A DNA stretch of 64,000 bases, from assembly GCA_002633025.1 (NCBI GenBank), contig NMRB01000030.1, positions 741,137 to 805,136 on the forward strand, written 5' to 3'. Below the pieces are notes generated by a model. That model saw only the letters and a list, made by a program, of their open reading frames with translations, did not search any database and was not told where the DNA came from. The position numbers and the translations under genes were made by a program. Shown here piece after piece: positions 35,310-45,953 of this stretch. This DNA comes from Notospermus geniculatus (Eukaryota; Nemertea; Pilidiophora; Heteronemertea; Lineidae). Numbering within the stretch: the first letter of the stretch is position 1; each line of letters starts with the position of its first letter.

Positions 35310-35577
35310 TTAACCCTTTCACAGCTCCCTGAAAATGCACCCACAATGCCCCACTTCGCGACTTTGCACCCCTCCCATTCCGAAACCGATCACAGAATGC
35401 ACTCAAGCGACCCCCAGTAGCTGTAGAAGAAGTGTTAGACTTTAGTTCACAGAAAATCCATCAGATGGCAGCACCACGGTCTTGCCTTGAAAAACTGTGT
35501 TTAGTACCGGGGTACAGTCGTTTCACCGCCATTTTGTTATACCCGGTACCACTGGGTACAGCCATTGGAAGGGTTAA
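35310..35577. mobile_element. TTAA-flanked MITE with CCCTTTC/GGAAGGG ends
   Basis: TTAACCCTTTCAC at the left and GGAAGGGTTAA at the right give TTAA target duplications plus a short inverted CCCTT, the layout of piggyBac-type non-autonomous copies. The interior has an inverted pair TACCGGGGTACAG and ACCCGGTACC. It is 268 bp and non-coding. The inverted ends are short, so the call is moderate. Confidence 0.5.
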
Positions 35578-36200
35578 TGAGTGGGCCTTCTGGTAGGATT
35601 TTGGAAGATGGGGCAAGGAAGATTCCTGGTTTTAAGAACGTTACGTCATCATGCACACAACAGACAGAACACCACCACCACAGCCTGATGGAACACTAGG
35701 GCACACTAGGAGGCAATTTGAAGTCCCAATGGATGTTCTTGGGGAAGATCTACCAGGCAATTAAACTGAGGGTTACAGGGATACTTTAGTTCTTCACACC
35801 TCGTGTTTTTAAGTCCCACTAGGCTGTGATGGTGGGAAACATGCTCTCGAAATCATTCATTCAATCAATCAACATCTTTGGGAAGAATTTAGTGGTTTGT
35901 GGTTAATGTTTCATCGAACCATCAGAAAAGAAGATTATAAGACCCAGTAATGAAGTCTTGGGGGATAAGCAAGCAAGAATTATTCAGGGAAGACTCTAAT
36001 GCTCGGTGCCATGGCACGGGATGCAGTCAGATCGATTTAGGTAGTGAAATTGGGGATGCAGCTTCTGCTACTTTGTGGCTTGAAGCCAAAAACGTAAGCG
36101 TGAAAGTTGTGTCCAAGAGGACTCAAGTTCATTTCTTGGACAAAGTGAGATTTGATGGAATTATGATGCAAAGGCTGTCCAGAGGCCATAATATAGAGGA
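35578..36200. other. Unassigned stretch
   Basis: A 93-codon plus-strand frame from 35950 runs into the MITE that follows. It has no recognised motif, and its 3' part is transposon sequence, so a gene is not supported. Confidence 0.35.
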
Positions 36201-36345
36201 GTTTCGCTGGCAGCCATCTTGCCAAAATTAGGTCATCACCATGGTAATTCTCTTCCAGAGTGACAGATGATTGGTTCTTCCATCCCCAGTGGGGGAAATC
36301 ACCATGACGATGACCTAATTTTGGCAAGATGGCTGCTAGCAAAAC
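36201..36345. mobile_element. MITE with GTTTYGCTRGCAGCCATC ends
   Basis: The left 43 bases (GTTTCGCTGGCAGCCATC, then TTGCCAAAATTAGGTCATC) are inverted at the right end (GATGACCTAATTTTGGCAAG, then ATGGCTGCTAGCAAAAC). The central spacer is about 60 bp. The element is 145 bp and non-coding. Confidence 0.75.
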
Positions 36346-38100
36346 TCATCTATGCAAGAAGATCGAGGTTCTGTCTGGGAATCTTCTTGCTACAGGTACC
36401 TTAGATTGGAGGTGACAATGCTGATGTTTTCCTAGCTGTACCTTATGTATATGTCATTTTATTGCTCAGTAAATCACTGTTTAGGAATCAGTGGATTTAA
36501 ACTGGCACAGCTGATGTTGTAAAACAGATTAAATTATCTTTTAGAGTTATGAATCAGTAAACTCTCCATAAATTACATGGCGTTATCACCAAGCTGTCAG
36601 CTGCTTTAGCTTCTCAGCTTGATTTTCTGATGAAGGCCTGCTGGTGCTTTCAAGAAAAAAATGCCTTTGTAACAGCTTGCTGCGAAATCAACTTGATTTA
36701 TTCAGCCATAACCCTGGTTTTAAGACCTGGAACTTCATAAAATGCCATCTGGACGGACTTCTCGGCAGCTGGTGTCCGCTACAAAGCTGATTTATCTTGC
36801 TGGCTCGAATTTCCATGAATGCTGAGATGTACATTTATCTCAACATTTCTGAGGCCTTGTGCCATTAAACTCCACTGTACCTGCTGTTCTTGATGGATTT
36901 TGAGTTATGTCCTGATGAGAGATAGAAAATCCCACCAGAACATTAGGTGCAAGTTGATGTTTCTCTGACTTCAGGTTGATTCTGCCGTGGAGTCATTATC
37001 ATGGACAACTTCCACAAATAGGCCTACACCATCATATGGGTTGCCAGTTTCTGGACCCAACATAAATTTTCTTGCAATTTATGATAAATAATAATATTTT
37101 CAGGCTTCCCTGTTGAGGTTTCCCTGGCACAAATGATGTTAATTCATTGCAAGATCTGGGGAATGAGTCACCAAAGCAAAAATCGAATATATTCCCAAAC
37201 TGCGAGCAATGCGATTTGGCCTTTCTTTAATACCTAATCACAACATTTCTGGATCTATTCTCTCTTGGGTGCTTTTCCTCTTGGCGATTTGAGAGTTTCT
37301 GACGTTAGTTTTAATTTCATTTTGGATGCTCCTCTGTCATGTCTGTCTGTCATGCTTGCTTTCCATCACATTCTTACACTGTTAGTAAAAAACCATCACT
37401 GAAAGCAGTTGATAAGTGCCATGCCTCTCAAAACCTTAACAGTCACTCTAAACGTTTGCACCATCACTCACACCCGCCGATAATCCGCAAATAAACGCTT
37501 TCAACATTCTTGAGAACAATCCGTCATAACCGACAATCACCGTCAATAAACTCCTAATCGGACACGCGTTTTCCTAGACGCTCGATTTGAAAGTATCGAT
37601 CCATGGCGTCCCTGCTTAATACCATAGCTTTAGTTTCTCGGCGGACCGTTTATAGAATGATCAAGTTCCACTCATGTGTGAATGTCGGTCGTCAGTTTTT
37701 CGATGGAAAATTCGGCATTAGCAATTCATCATAAATTTAAACCTTTTATCTCCTGTCCTTGAAAGGTTGTGAGTAGTTTGTTTTCGTGTTAAAGTGGCCG
37801 AGTAATGGGCTTGTTTCTGGAACGTGAACACATTCATCACTATAAAGGTTTGAGCAAGCGCCAGCTGATTTGTCTAATGACGTTTTAGGCTGCTGACTTA
37901 GTGACTATAATCAGAATTAATGGTAATCCAAATCTCTGATTAGAAGTGATTTCTATCCTTGAGTCACTTGAATCAATCTTCGTCTTGAGTTGTAACCAAT
38001 AGGGACTCTTTAGTTTTCAGCAGGTTTATTACAGCGACATATCATGCCTCTTTCAAAAGTGTCCCAGATTCTTAAATTAGACTCTAGCTATCACTCCAAA
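36346..38100. other. Unassigned stretch
   Basis: Almost no open frames of 60 codons or more. AT-rich, with no repeat, RNA gene or coding motif recognised. Confidence 0.35.
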
Positions 38101-38299
38101 AGAGTGCAGCACCTGATGGGGCAGGATCATGACGTCCCGCACATCATTTCTGAACGCCGTGAAGTGACTCGAAAAAAAATCCTCTTGTTTCAGCGATCAT
38201 GACATCAGGAAACAATTTGATTATTTTTTGTCTTGTGTCAAGACATCATGAAATGACATGCAGGACGTCATGGCGCTGCCCCATCAGATGCTGCACTCT
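38101..38299. mobile_element. MITE with AGAGTGCAGCAYCTGATGGGG ends
   Basis: The left end AGAGTGCAGCACCTGATGGG and following GATCATGACGTCC are inverted at the right end (GGACGTCATGGCGCTGCCCC, then ATCAGATGCTGCACTCT). The inner parts (ATCATGACATCAGG, GACATCATGAAATG) also pair. It is 199 bp and non-coding. Confidence 0.72.
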
Positions 38300-39277
38300 T
38301 GATATCGTTGAGAGCTGAGCACCAGATATGACATTCTTGGCTCTGTAGACAATACTGGGCAAATAAATATTCAGCAGGAGGAAAGTGGAGTTGCCAGAGA
38401 AACCTGGACTGTCAAAAGAGCCGCCTTCTTTGATCACATGAAGAGCAGGGCCAACTAAGGATTGAACCCAGATCCTCAGGTGTGACAGACGCTGATGTTT
38501 CCACTGCCCCACTCTGACAGCTGAACATCTGTGAGCATCCAATGAGAAAAAAAAGAGGTTTAAGTGTGATGTTTGCCTTGGAAGTTGATAAACGAGCTAA
38601 GACATGAAAATTCATAATTTCTGATGAACAGATGTCGTCCTATCTGCCTTGCTTATTAAGTGTTTGCTCTCAGGGGTAATTCATGGAAAAATCAATCGGG
38701 GAAAAAAAAATCTTCAACATGAAGCCTACTCAAGCAAGCGTGGGCATGAAATCAATTCGTGCGTTGGGTACAATAATTCACGCAGTTCAGTCAGAATCAA
38801 CAGATTTCATTCATTCACGGATATGAATTGAAATTCACATCATTCACATTCACACTCTTCACGTTTTCCACCAATCACATGACATGAATCATTTGCCTCA
38901 TTCATTGCGCCATTATAGGTCGTTAAGATGCGAGGGATGGAGGGGTGTGTTGCTTTTCTCAGAGCGAACCTTGGAATTTAAAGGATAAATCAATCACAAT
39001 GTCCCATTTCATATAATAGCCCCTACTTTTAACTTTTAAACATGTCGTCAGATGAGTCGGCTGATAAAGCATGAAACGACTTAATTAAAATATTTTACAC
39101 TCAAGTTTTTGCTAAGAAAAGAAGAAAAATGGAATTGCTCTTGGCATGAATAATATTGAAAACCTTTCAGCCAGATTGGCTCCTGTGTACCAAAGCAAAA
39201 ATCGTCTGCAAGCTGTTTTGTTTGTTGTTGGTCTTCAATATCGGGCTATGACTAATTATTTTTGATCTAAGAGAAAG
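38300..39277. other. Unassigned stretch
   Basis: The minus-strand frame of 98 codons starting at 38542 reaches into the neighbouring MITE and has no recognised motif. ATTCATTCACGG/CATTCACATTCACAC words near 38800-38870 are simple-sequence-like. Confidence 0.35.
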
Positions 39278-39595
39278 ATGGGCATCTCCTTAAGGGATCG
39301 AAGGACAAAAAGTTGAAACATATGTTTCATATAGCTTATACAACTTCAACCATTGGTACAACGCTTTGAGTCTGAGCCCTAATGGCACCCAGCTAGAAGC
39401 ATTTTGGGGATTCAAGTTGGTTTCATTGCTCAAAAGATGGTCGTCTCCTTAAGAGATCGAGGGACAAAAAGTTGAAACATATGTTTTATATAGCTTATAC
39501 AGCTTCAACCATTGGTACAACGCTTTGAGTCCGAGCCCTAATGGCACCCAAATAGAAGCATCTTCTCTCGGGATTCAAGTTGGGTTCCATTACTC
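39278..39595. repeat. 158-bp tandem duplication
   Basis: Two adjacent copies begin GATGGGCATCTCCTTAAG and GATGGTCGTCTCCTTAAG (39436). Both carry GACAAAAAGTTGAAACATAT, CAACCATTGGTACAACGCTT and GAGCCCTAATGGCACCC in order. The identity is high enough to suggest a recent event. Confidence 0.85.
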
Positions 39596-39647
39596 AAAAA
39601 CGGGTGGTTACAGTTATGGTAGGTGCTGCCCTCGACCAGAGGAAAAT

Positions 39648-39750
39648 CATCCTCCCATAGCAAGGCCTTGGTCTGGTTCCTCTATACACTCGCACACAAA
39701 GTTTGAGTGGAAGAAGAGAAGCAAGGTAGAAACCTTGCTGTCGGAGGATG
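39648..39750. mobile_element. hAT-like MITE, CATCCTCCC family, copy 6
   Basis: The ends are CATCCTCCCATAGCAAGG and CCTTGCTGTCGGAGGATG, with compensating changes that keep the inverted pairing. The interior reads CACTCGCACACAAAGTTTGAG. Flanks GAGGAAAA and GAGGAAGA are a possible imperfect target duplication. Confidence 0.78.
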
Positions 39751-40179
39751 GAGGAAGATGGACTATCATAGAAAGAGAAATAACAACAGTTATGAGGTTA
39801 TCCTTACCGACTTGATGACACTACATTTCGTAACTCACTGAACATTGGTTTGAAATCCCTCCGCAAAATATTGAAGGATATGCTGGGGTATAATCCAAAG
39901 TTGATAATCCTCATGATATTCGAGTTCCTTTGTTCCTTTAAAAAGTCATCATTTTCATAACTTTGTCCCGTTATAATAACACTAGATATATATTGCAATC
40001 AGTCTTATGTACATCAACACTTCATAATGCATTCAAACTCCACTAGAACTATCCATTATATATACAATTTTGGTGTTATTATAAAAATGAACTGAATTCA
40101 TCCAATATGAAAAGAAAGTGTTACAAAAAAGTTTGGATCATGTCAAGAAATTGTTTTGATACATGTTCATATTTCACCT

Positions 40180-40293
40180 TCACCTTCATCAAGCTCGGCT
40201 TGAAAGTGCCAGCCTGAAGAAGACCCCGGTTGGGGTCGAAAATTTACGAAATTTCTGGAGGACGACTCCTTTTATTATATCACCTTCATCAAG
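40180..40293 (+). mobile_element. Short insertion with 14-bp target duplication and hammerhead-like fold
   Basis: TCACCTTCATCAAG is repeated at 40180-40193 and 40280-40293, enclosing 86 bp. The insert aligns with the right arm of the palindrome at 25.6 kb. Predicted parts: stem I CCAG (40209-40212) with CTGG (40255-40258); core CTGAAGA (40214-40220); stem II GACCCC/GGGGTC (40222-40227 and 40232-40237) with loop GGTT; GAA (40238-40240); stem III AATTT/AAATT (40241-40245 and 40249-40253). Cleavage would fall after T40254. One extra base before CTGA and one after it depart from the strict hammerhead consensus, so activity is uncertain. Confidence 0.7.
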
Positions 40294-40614
40294 AAATGTT
40301 CATGTTGATTTCTTATTATTTCTTATTTCCGGTATTACTTTTGATACGGTAGTATAATTTTATCTAGGCCAACCAGTTTTGTAAATTTTATTGGATAAAT
40401 TCAGTCGTTCATATTCTTGATTACCTAATTTTAGTATTTCCTTTCATACCACAACAAAAACAGTCATTAGATATATCACATTATATAAGCATAAATCCAG
40501 CATTTTGGTGTTTTTTCGTAACACCTGCGTCATGTTCCAGTCTGTCCTTGTCATGACACATAGTCCCCAAAGGTGGCGTACTCCATCACAGACCTCCGCA
40601 GCAACACGGATTCA
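40294..40614. other. 3' flank of the receptor gene
   Basis: Downstream of the minus-strand receptor. AT-rich and without open frames of note. It contains the first AATAAA past the stop. Confidence 0.5.
40387..40392 (-). promoter_or_regulatory. Candidate poly(A) signal of the receptor gene
   Basis: AATAAA on the minus strand, about 222 bases past the TAA stop and the first such hexamer downstream. Another AATAAA (40271-40276) lies inside the hammerhead-like insertion and could serve as an alternative. Confidence 0.4.
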
Positions 40615-41787
40615 TTATACTCGCGTCGACTGGGTATTTATCGTACTGTAGTGCAGTCCATTTTGTTTACTGTTCTGGACCTTTTTGACACAAGACTGTA
40701 AGAAAATAGCTTTAAAAGTATCTCTGAATTGTCTACTCATTATACAATAGAGTATAAAATTAACAGCACTGTTTATTAAAACGAATATGTCCATTAGATC
40801 CCCTAGAGGCGCATATATGGCGTAGAAGAATGTGAGACCGTATATACCACTTAGCAACATAAGAATCCCTTGTGGTAATTCGGTAATTACAAAGCAGAGA
40901 ACGACAGCTACCAGCATTGCCGTGGTGCGATTATGTTCATGCGTTCGTTCAGATTCCGCACGTTTCCCTTGCGATTTTAGCCGTGCACGTTTTTCGTTCG
41001 CTTTGTACATGGCCCATATCAGGAGAGCGCTCAACAGTGTTAGCAAAATACACGGCGCGATTTTGAAAACCACGCCGTATAACCAGGAGTTAAAGTCGTG
41101 GAGGATGTGACTGTTTGGCATCTGACGCCTGTCCATCCAGTAGCCATGTTTTAGTTTTACCACTTCCACACTTATGTAATTCGGGATGCAGAATAATACT
41201 GCGGCTGCCGTGATGGCCACGATAGTCACCTTAGCTCTATACAGGTTGCATAGGCGCGGACCTAGAGTGTGATGGCAGACTACGATATACCTGAAAATGG
41301 CCAGTGCCACTGTTAGCCACATGGCGATCGTGTGGCACGTGATAATAAAATTATTGTGTATCACGACGAAGATAATCCAGCCCTTATGGTGTCCCATTGC
41401 GGGTAGTGGCCTCTTGATAATGTACATGTAGATGGAGTATGGCACATACGAGGCCATTTTGAACATATCAGCGACTGCCAAAGCTATCAGGAGGTAATTC
41501 GTTGAGGAAACCATGTGCCGTCTGGTTAGTACAATTATATTCAAAACGTTTGATACCACACCAAAAAATGACACTAAGGCAGCGATGTAGCCATGGACAT
41601 GCTCGTACGACTGGCCGAACTTTTGCAGATTCGTCAACACAACAGGTGGCACTTCTGTAGCGTTTGTTCCATTACTGAAAACTTCATCAGTTATATTGTC
41701 ATCTGGAAGAATCCTGTACGATATATTATTGATGTGCGAATCATTCAAAACGGAAGTGAAATTGATTATATCCATGTTTTCCACCAT
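40615..41787 (-). CDS. Rhodopsin-family neuropeptide GPCR, FMRFamide/myosuppressin (DMSR) receptor-like
   Basis: An intact 390-residue frame, probably a plasma-membrane receptor for an FMRFamide-type neuropeptide. The N-terminus (1-62) has six N-glycosylation sequons (N9, N15, N21, N31, N39, N42). Membrane segments lie at about 64-87, 96-118, 137-162, 184-204, 235-261, 288-312 and 322-350. Visible class A marks are GVVSN (N80), LAVAD (D107), FRY at 165-167 replacing DRY, P245 in helix 5, ITELPQG with P305 in helix 6, and NFILY (343-347) replacing NPxxY. An amphipathic helix 8 (SRQFRDTFKAIF) and C366 follow. FRY, TELPQG and NFxxY together are typical of FMRFamide, myosuppressin and sex-peptide receptors. 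The usual helix-3 cysteine and its partner in extracellular loop 2 are not seen. The start was chosen for its GAAATGG context and because it opens the frame; M5 is an alternative. It is a single exon from start to stop. The ligand cannot be told from sequence. Confidence 0.93.
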   Translation of the reverse strand: MVENMDIINFTSVLNDSHINNISYRILPDDNITDEVFSNGTNATEVPPVVLTNLQKFGQSYEHVHGYIAALVSFFGVVSNVLNIIVLTRRHMVSSTNYLLIALAVADMFKMASYVPYSIYMYIIKRPLPAMGHHKGWIIFVVIHNNFIITCHTIAMWLTVALAIFRYIVVCHHTLGPRLCNLYRAKVTIVAITAAAVLFCIPNYISVEVVKLKHGYWMDRRQMPNSHILHDFNSWLYGVVFKIAPCILLTLLSALLIWAMYKANEKRARLKSQGKRAESERTHEHNRTTAMLVAVVLCFVITELPQGILMLLSGIYGLTFFYAIYAPLGDLMDIFVLINSAVNFILYCIMSRQFRDTFKAIFLQSCVKKVQNSKQNGLHYSTINTQSTRV

Positions 41788-42627
41788 TTCATGAATGGCG
41801 TAGGATGAAAATATGCTGAAGTCCTACGTTTGAACCTTTGCCTTGATAGTGGGGTTGAGCGCTGATTAAATCCGTCAAGCTGAAGTCCTCGATTTAGCAG
41901 TCAACTTTGCAACTTATTCTCAATATGAATGACATCATACCCGAACTGTGCTCAGCTGTTCAAAATATAGCACCATTTGCTTAGCAACGTCTGTGTGAAA
42001 TTTCAAATGATTGCTACCCGGTAATTTTCTCTGTCTCCATCTTAACTGTGTATAAGATCTGAACGAATATCAGAAATCGGAATATTATCCTACGTTCGAG
42101 AGCAACAGAAAAGCGTCTTGTTCTCAATACGTCCTGATAAGCTGTTCTCAGATCCTTTCGTTGCAGGCGTTTGATTGGTGATATGATAGTCCTCTTTGAT
42201 TGATGACTTGTGAACTTTTTATCGGTGATGTAATCGCGTTGTTTCTGTCATAAGTATTCACACTCGTTGCTGGCGTATCCACTTACTTTCTGAAATGACA
42301 GAAGGAGAAACAACATCAGAAACCATTGCTGAAGAAAGAATTACACATCCTTGGATGTCAAGAAAATATATAACCCTCCCCAACAAAACCGGCGCAAAGT
42401 CACATGGAAAATGAGCCTAAGGCCTGGACATGACATCAAAAGATAATGAAAGAAAAAGAATTCCTCAGACTTCAATAGACAGACAAAACTGAAATTGACA
42501 AAGGGGATCCTAGCTACAATTGAGGGCAACACAGCGAAACAGGTCCTATGGATGCCTTTTGTGAGGGAAATTGATCAGGACCGGGATGTCGGTTTCATTT
42601 CAATAGTTTTAACCACTAGTGACACCT
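41788..42627. other. 5' flank of the receptor gene
   Basis: Upstream of the minus-strand receptor; the promoter and any 5' untranslated exons would lie here. I could not place a TATA box or start site with confidence. No other gene or repeat is seen. Confidence 0.4.
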
Positions 42628-42815
42628 ATGGGAAACTTTCCTGCCGTTAGAGGCCACCTGTTAGCGGTCCCAGAACGTCACAAAATTTGACGTCAAAGAC
42701 GTAACCCATGGTCTTCACGTCATTATGGATGACGTCATGCCATGCACTTGTTCTTTGTGACATCACATTTCATGATGTCCCAGGACCGCTAACTTGCAGC
42801 AGGAAAGTCTCCCAT
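42628..42815. mobile_element. MITE with ATGGGAAACTTTCCTGC ends
   Basis: The left end ATGGGAAACTTTCCTGC, with TTAGCGGTCC about 25 bases on, is inverted at the right end (GGACCGCTAA, then GCAGGAAAGTCTCCCAT). The interior carries several TGACGTCA-like words in inverted order. The left arm has a short insertion relative to the right. It is 188 bp and non-coding. Confidence 0.65.
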
Positions 42816-44209
42816 TGAGGCAGTGAGCTACATGTAGGGTCCCCATTGGTCCCAGCTTGCCAACCTCAGAATGACTGACTGGTTTTGTGGTGAAGGGTCA
42901 CATATCACATATGAGGAGGAACTAGTACATCAACAAACTTGTTATGATATCAGCATTTTATCGTGCACTTACTAAGTTATAGTACCATGTGAGTCTGATT
43001 CTGAAGTTTATGAAGTTAGAGTCTTGACATGTGTGTGCGATATGAATACCCAAATGAGGTACATTTAATTAGGAAGGGAAAGATACCATCAACAAAATTA
43101 AATTGCTACTGCATTCTTTGAACCTCAGCTCAGGTTGGTGATCGAGGGAAGCTGGGATATACAAAAGCAAAAACTCAATTTGCCGCTCCCCCCGTGAAAT
43201 AGGACACTTTTATTTTGTCATATATTTTCTCATTTCTTACCAATGTTGTTATTAATACAAATAACAAGCTTTCTATTATGATTCAGACATCCTCTGTGAA
43301 TTATTACAGTCATTGTACTTTGCTGTAACTAAAGCAGCTCGAAGGTGTGGAAGATTGCCGGCAGTCCCATGGGCATTTGTCAACCTTTTGAAATCATAAG
43401 TTTGATATTTCATTAAATTGAAAAATCCCTCGTGTGATGTCGATGGAAATCTTATTTATTTTGGTGTTAAAAAGAACTGGGGGAATGGTTTAGGGAGAAT
43501 TTTTAAGGCTGTTGTCAGAGAATTTTGCTGAGAAAAGTAAGAACAAGTTCTTGTCCTCTTAAAAACTAATGGTAAATTTTACTGAGTGGATTGAGTGAAA
43601 TGGAATTCTAATTTTTTTTTACCCAGCTAGGTGCTGTTAAGTAGCCTTTCTTAAAAATAGGTACATGTATGATGGTATCAACAATGTCTTGATGCCTCTA
43701 TAAGAAATGCTTCACCAGGAGCTAATGCATGATCTCAATGGTGACACGGTTAAGGTCTCTGAAGGGGGAACGGATGCAACACTGCCTCTGCAGAGACTGC
43801 TTTTGTAACCAAAGGCATCTTTATGGGCACGTGGGCTGTGCTTTCCCTTCTCTGCAGTATTCATTAACCTGATATCATTGATCCCCCTTGATAAAAACGA
43901 CAGTTTAACAAGTCAGGGACTAGTGTTGTTATAATATGGCATATAGAGGCAGGTAAAATCGTCTTAAATGTTGCTTTGTGACCCAGAAGTTTGCAGAGGA
44001 AAAATCCCTTTGGCTTTTCCATCTTATAACCTGTGTTTAATATGAGCCTTTTAGAAAAATGTGATATGTGAGTTCATGATATCAGGTAATGTTTGAGCAC
44101 CATTTTCTATTCTTCTGACTTGGTTTTCAAAGGTTTTATGTTCTCTCTTGGATTAAATGATGTAGCCCGATCGAGAAGTAACAGGCAAATCTCACTCTTT
44201 ACGCACTGA
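42816..44209. other. Unassigned stretch
   Basis: Nearly devoid of open frames over 60 codons. AT-rich, with no recognised repeat, RNA gene or coding motif. Confidence 0.35.
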
Positions 44210-44433
44210 AGCCAGCAGCACACTTGGCAATATCTCTAGCCATCTGCTCACCACCAAGCCAAATCAGCTGTTGGCGCCAGGTGTGCGCTGGACAGTGATG
44301 TGTGGAGTCTCCTTGCCAGCAATGCGTGCCGATTATCAAACAGTACCAAAACTGATATCGCCTAGTCTGTGGTGGCTGGTGAGAAGATCGGTGGTGATTA
44401 GATTGCTTGTGATATCGCCTGGTGTGGTGCAGG
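44210..44433. mobile_element. MITE with AGCCAGCAGCACAC ends, relative of 4407-4639
   Basis: It begins AGCCAGCAGCACACTTGGC and ends GATATCGCCTGGTGTGGTGC. The internal words CTCACCACC, TCAGCTGTTGGCGCCAGGTG and CCAGCAATGC match or invert segments of the 4.4-kb element. The ends are more diverged from each other than in that copy. A 101-codon minus-strand frame across it is a by-product. Confidence 0.6.
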
Positions 44434-45136
44434 GCACCACTGCTCCATGAGATTTTTCTCAAAGAGTTTGGCACTCTCTGGGCAACTGAGCTGTAGAAGA
44501 TCATTGGTTGTGGTTAGTGTCACTGGTTAAGGCGTATAAAGTCATGAGGAAATTGCACATTGAGAGCCAACTTCTGCAAGAAAACCCTCACATGAAGGAG
44601 TGCTTTTAGGCTTTGGAAACCACAAGTTGAAGTTGGAACCACGGATCCCCACGTTCAGAATAGCACCATCCTGCTCCAAACAGCCTCAGATGANTTTTCT
44701 CTTTTGATCTGATGTAGGGGATTAATATGATATTTCTGTGTCTACCGGAGGCGTATTATGACTCAGTAGATTTGCTGCAGCATTACGACGTGTAACAAAA
44801 ACGCGTAAATGGGTTAGATTACTGGTGATATCATTCGATGTTTGAGTTCACGTCTTAGTGTCCTAAACCAGGGCGGATACTCCCACAGGGATGAGATGAT
44901 TTTTGGGTGATTTTATGGATTTGTCTGTATTTGTTGCATAATTGATATACAATGTATTTCACACTCCTTGGGATTGAAATCTGGCAATCTTGGTAGGAGG
45001 GATTGACAAATCCTAATGCTTACAGAGTGCTTCAGGATCCCTCCAAAGAAGATCGATAAATACTCCATTTGTTTTCCCATGTTTGCATTTTGTATCTTTT
45101 AGCTGATATTTTGTACTTAGTGCAGGGAACATAAAA
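44434..45136. other. Unassigned stretch with one N
   Basis: No gene. The segment 44556-44612 (GAGAGCCAACTTCTGCAAG) resembles 16985-17045. An N at 44694 has no duplicated flank, unlike the N at 19696. Confidence 0.35.
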
Positions 45137-45635
45137 CAGGGTTCCCACGGTCTGGAAAAGTCTGGAAAAGTTTTTAAATTTAGTGTAAGTGCTTCAAGGG
45201 CCTTGAAAAGGTCTTGATTTTAGTTTCTTACTTTTGAAAAGTCCAAGAAGGGTCTTGAAAAAAATCCGAAAGTCAAAAAACTGTTATATTGTTTTTGTTT
45301 GCCGCTGCCATGATGCCAATCTCGCACCCAGCTTGTGGCATTAGGGACTGGATTGTAGCTGTGCAAGTATGGTACCGTGCTCTGTTGTTGGCTGGTCATC
45401 AATATCAGTGACTGCACCTTCAGTTTTCATCCAATCAGCGTTGCTGATGTATCCAAATTTCGGAATGAATGAATAGCCGCTCCTGGAAACCAGGGGAAAT
45501 CCGATTTTCCAAAATTTTAAGACACCCCAGGCCGCAAATTCCTTGTGAAAAGGCTTTTAATTTCTATGAAAATGGGTCTTGAAAAGGTCTTAAAAAGGTC
45601 TTAAAATCATTTGCTCAGGAAGAGTGGGAACCCTG
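45137..45635. mobile_element. Element with CAGGGTTCCCAC terminal inverted repeats
   Basis: A perfect 12-bp inverted pair CAGGGTTCCCAC/GTGGGAACCCTG bounds 499 bp. The subterminal regions are full of CTTGAAAAGGTCTT and TCTGGAAAAGT words. CAGGGTT-type ends with 'gaaaag-gtctt' interiors occur widely in animal genomes as non-autonomous DNA transposons. No target duplication stands out, and no transposase frame is present. Confidence 0.7.
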
Positions 45636-45953
45636 AAATTAGGCTAGATATTGATACATGTAAAACACATCAATTGGGATAAGTTTTATGCCAGTTGAGT
45701 ATGAGCGGTAGGGACCTAAGTCGTTTCATACTAGTACTTCATGCTATCATTGAATGGGCAGGGCCCATGCAAGAAAAAATCCAACTGAATTTACTCGACC
45801 TCCTTTTGCCAGCACTTTGATACCATGAAGGCTGATATTTGTCTGAATAAGAGCAAATGACCAGAAGTAACTTGATACCACAGTATCATGTTGTTTCTGG
45901 CCGTTGGCGCCAGAGGAGACTGGTGGTTTTGGAGAGAGTAATTTTTGAGAAAT
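45636..45953. other. Short unassigned stretch
   Basis: No gene or repeat recognised between two mobile elements. A 69-codon minus frame has no motif. Confidence 0.35.

Noticed and set aside
44694-44694. N as another hidden haplotype join
   Set aside because: The flanking sequence is not duplicated on either side, unlike at 19696 and at the 22.3-kb gap.
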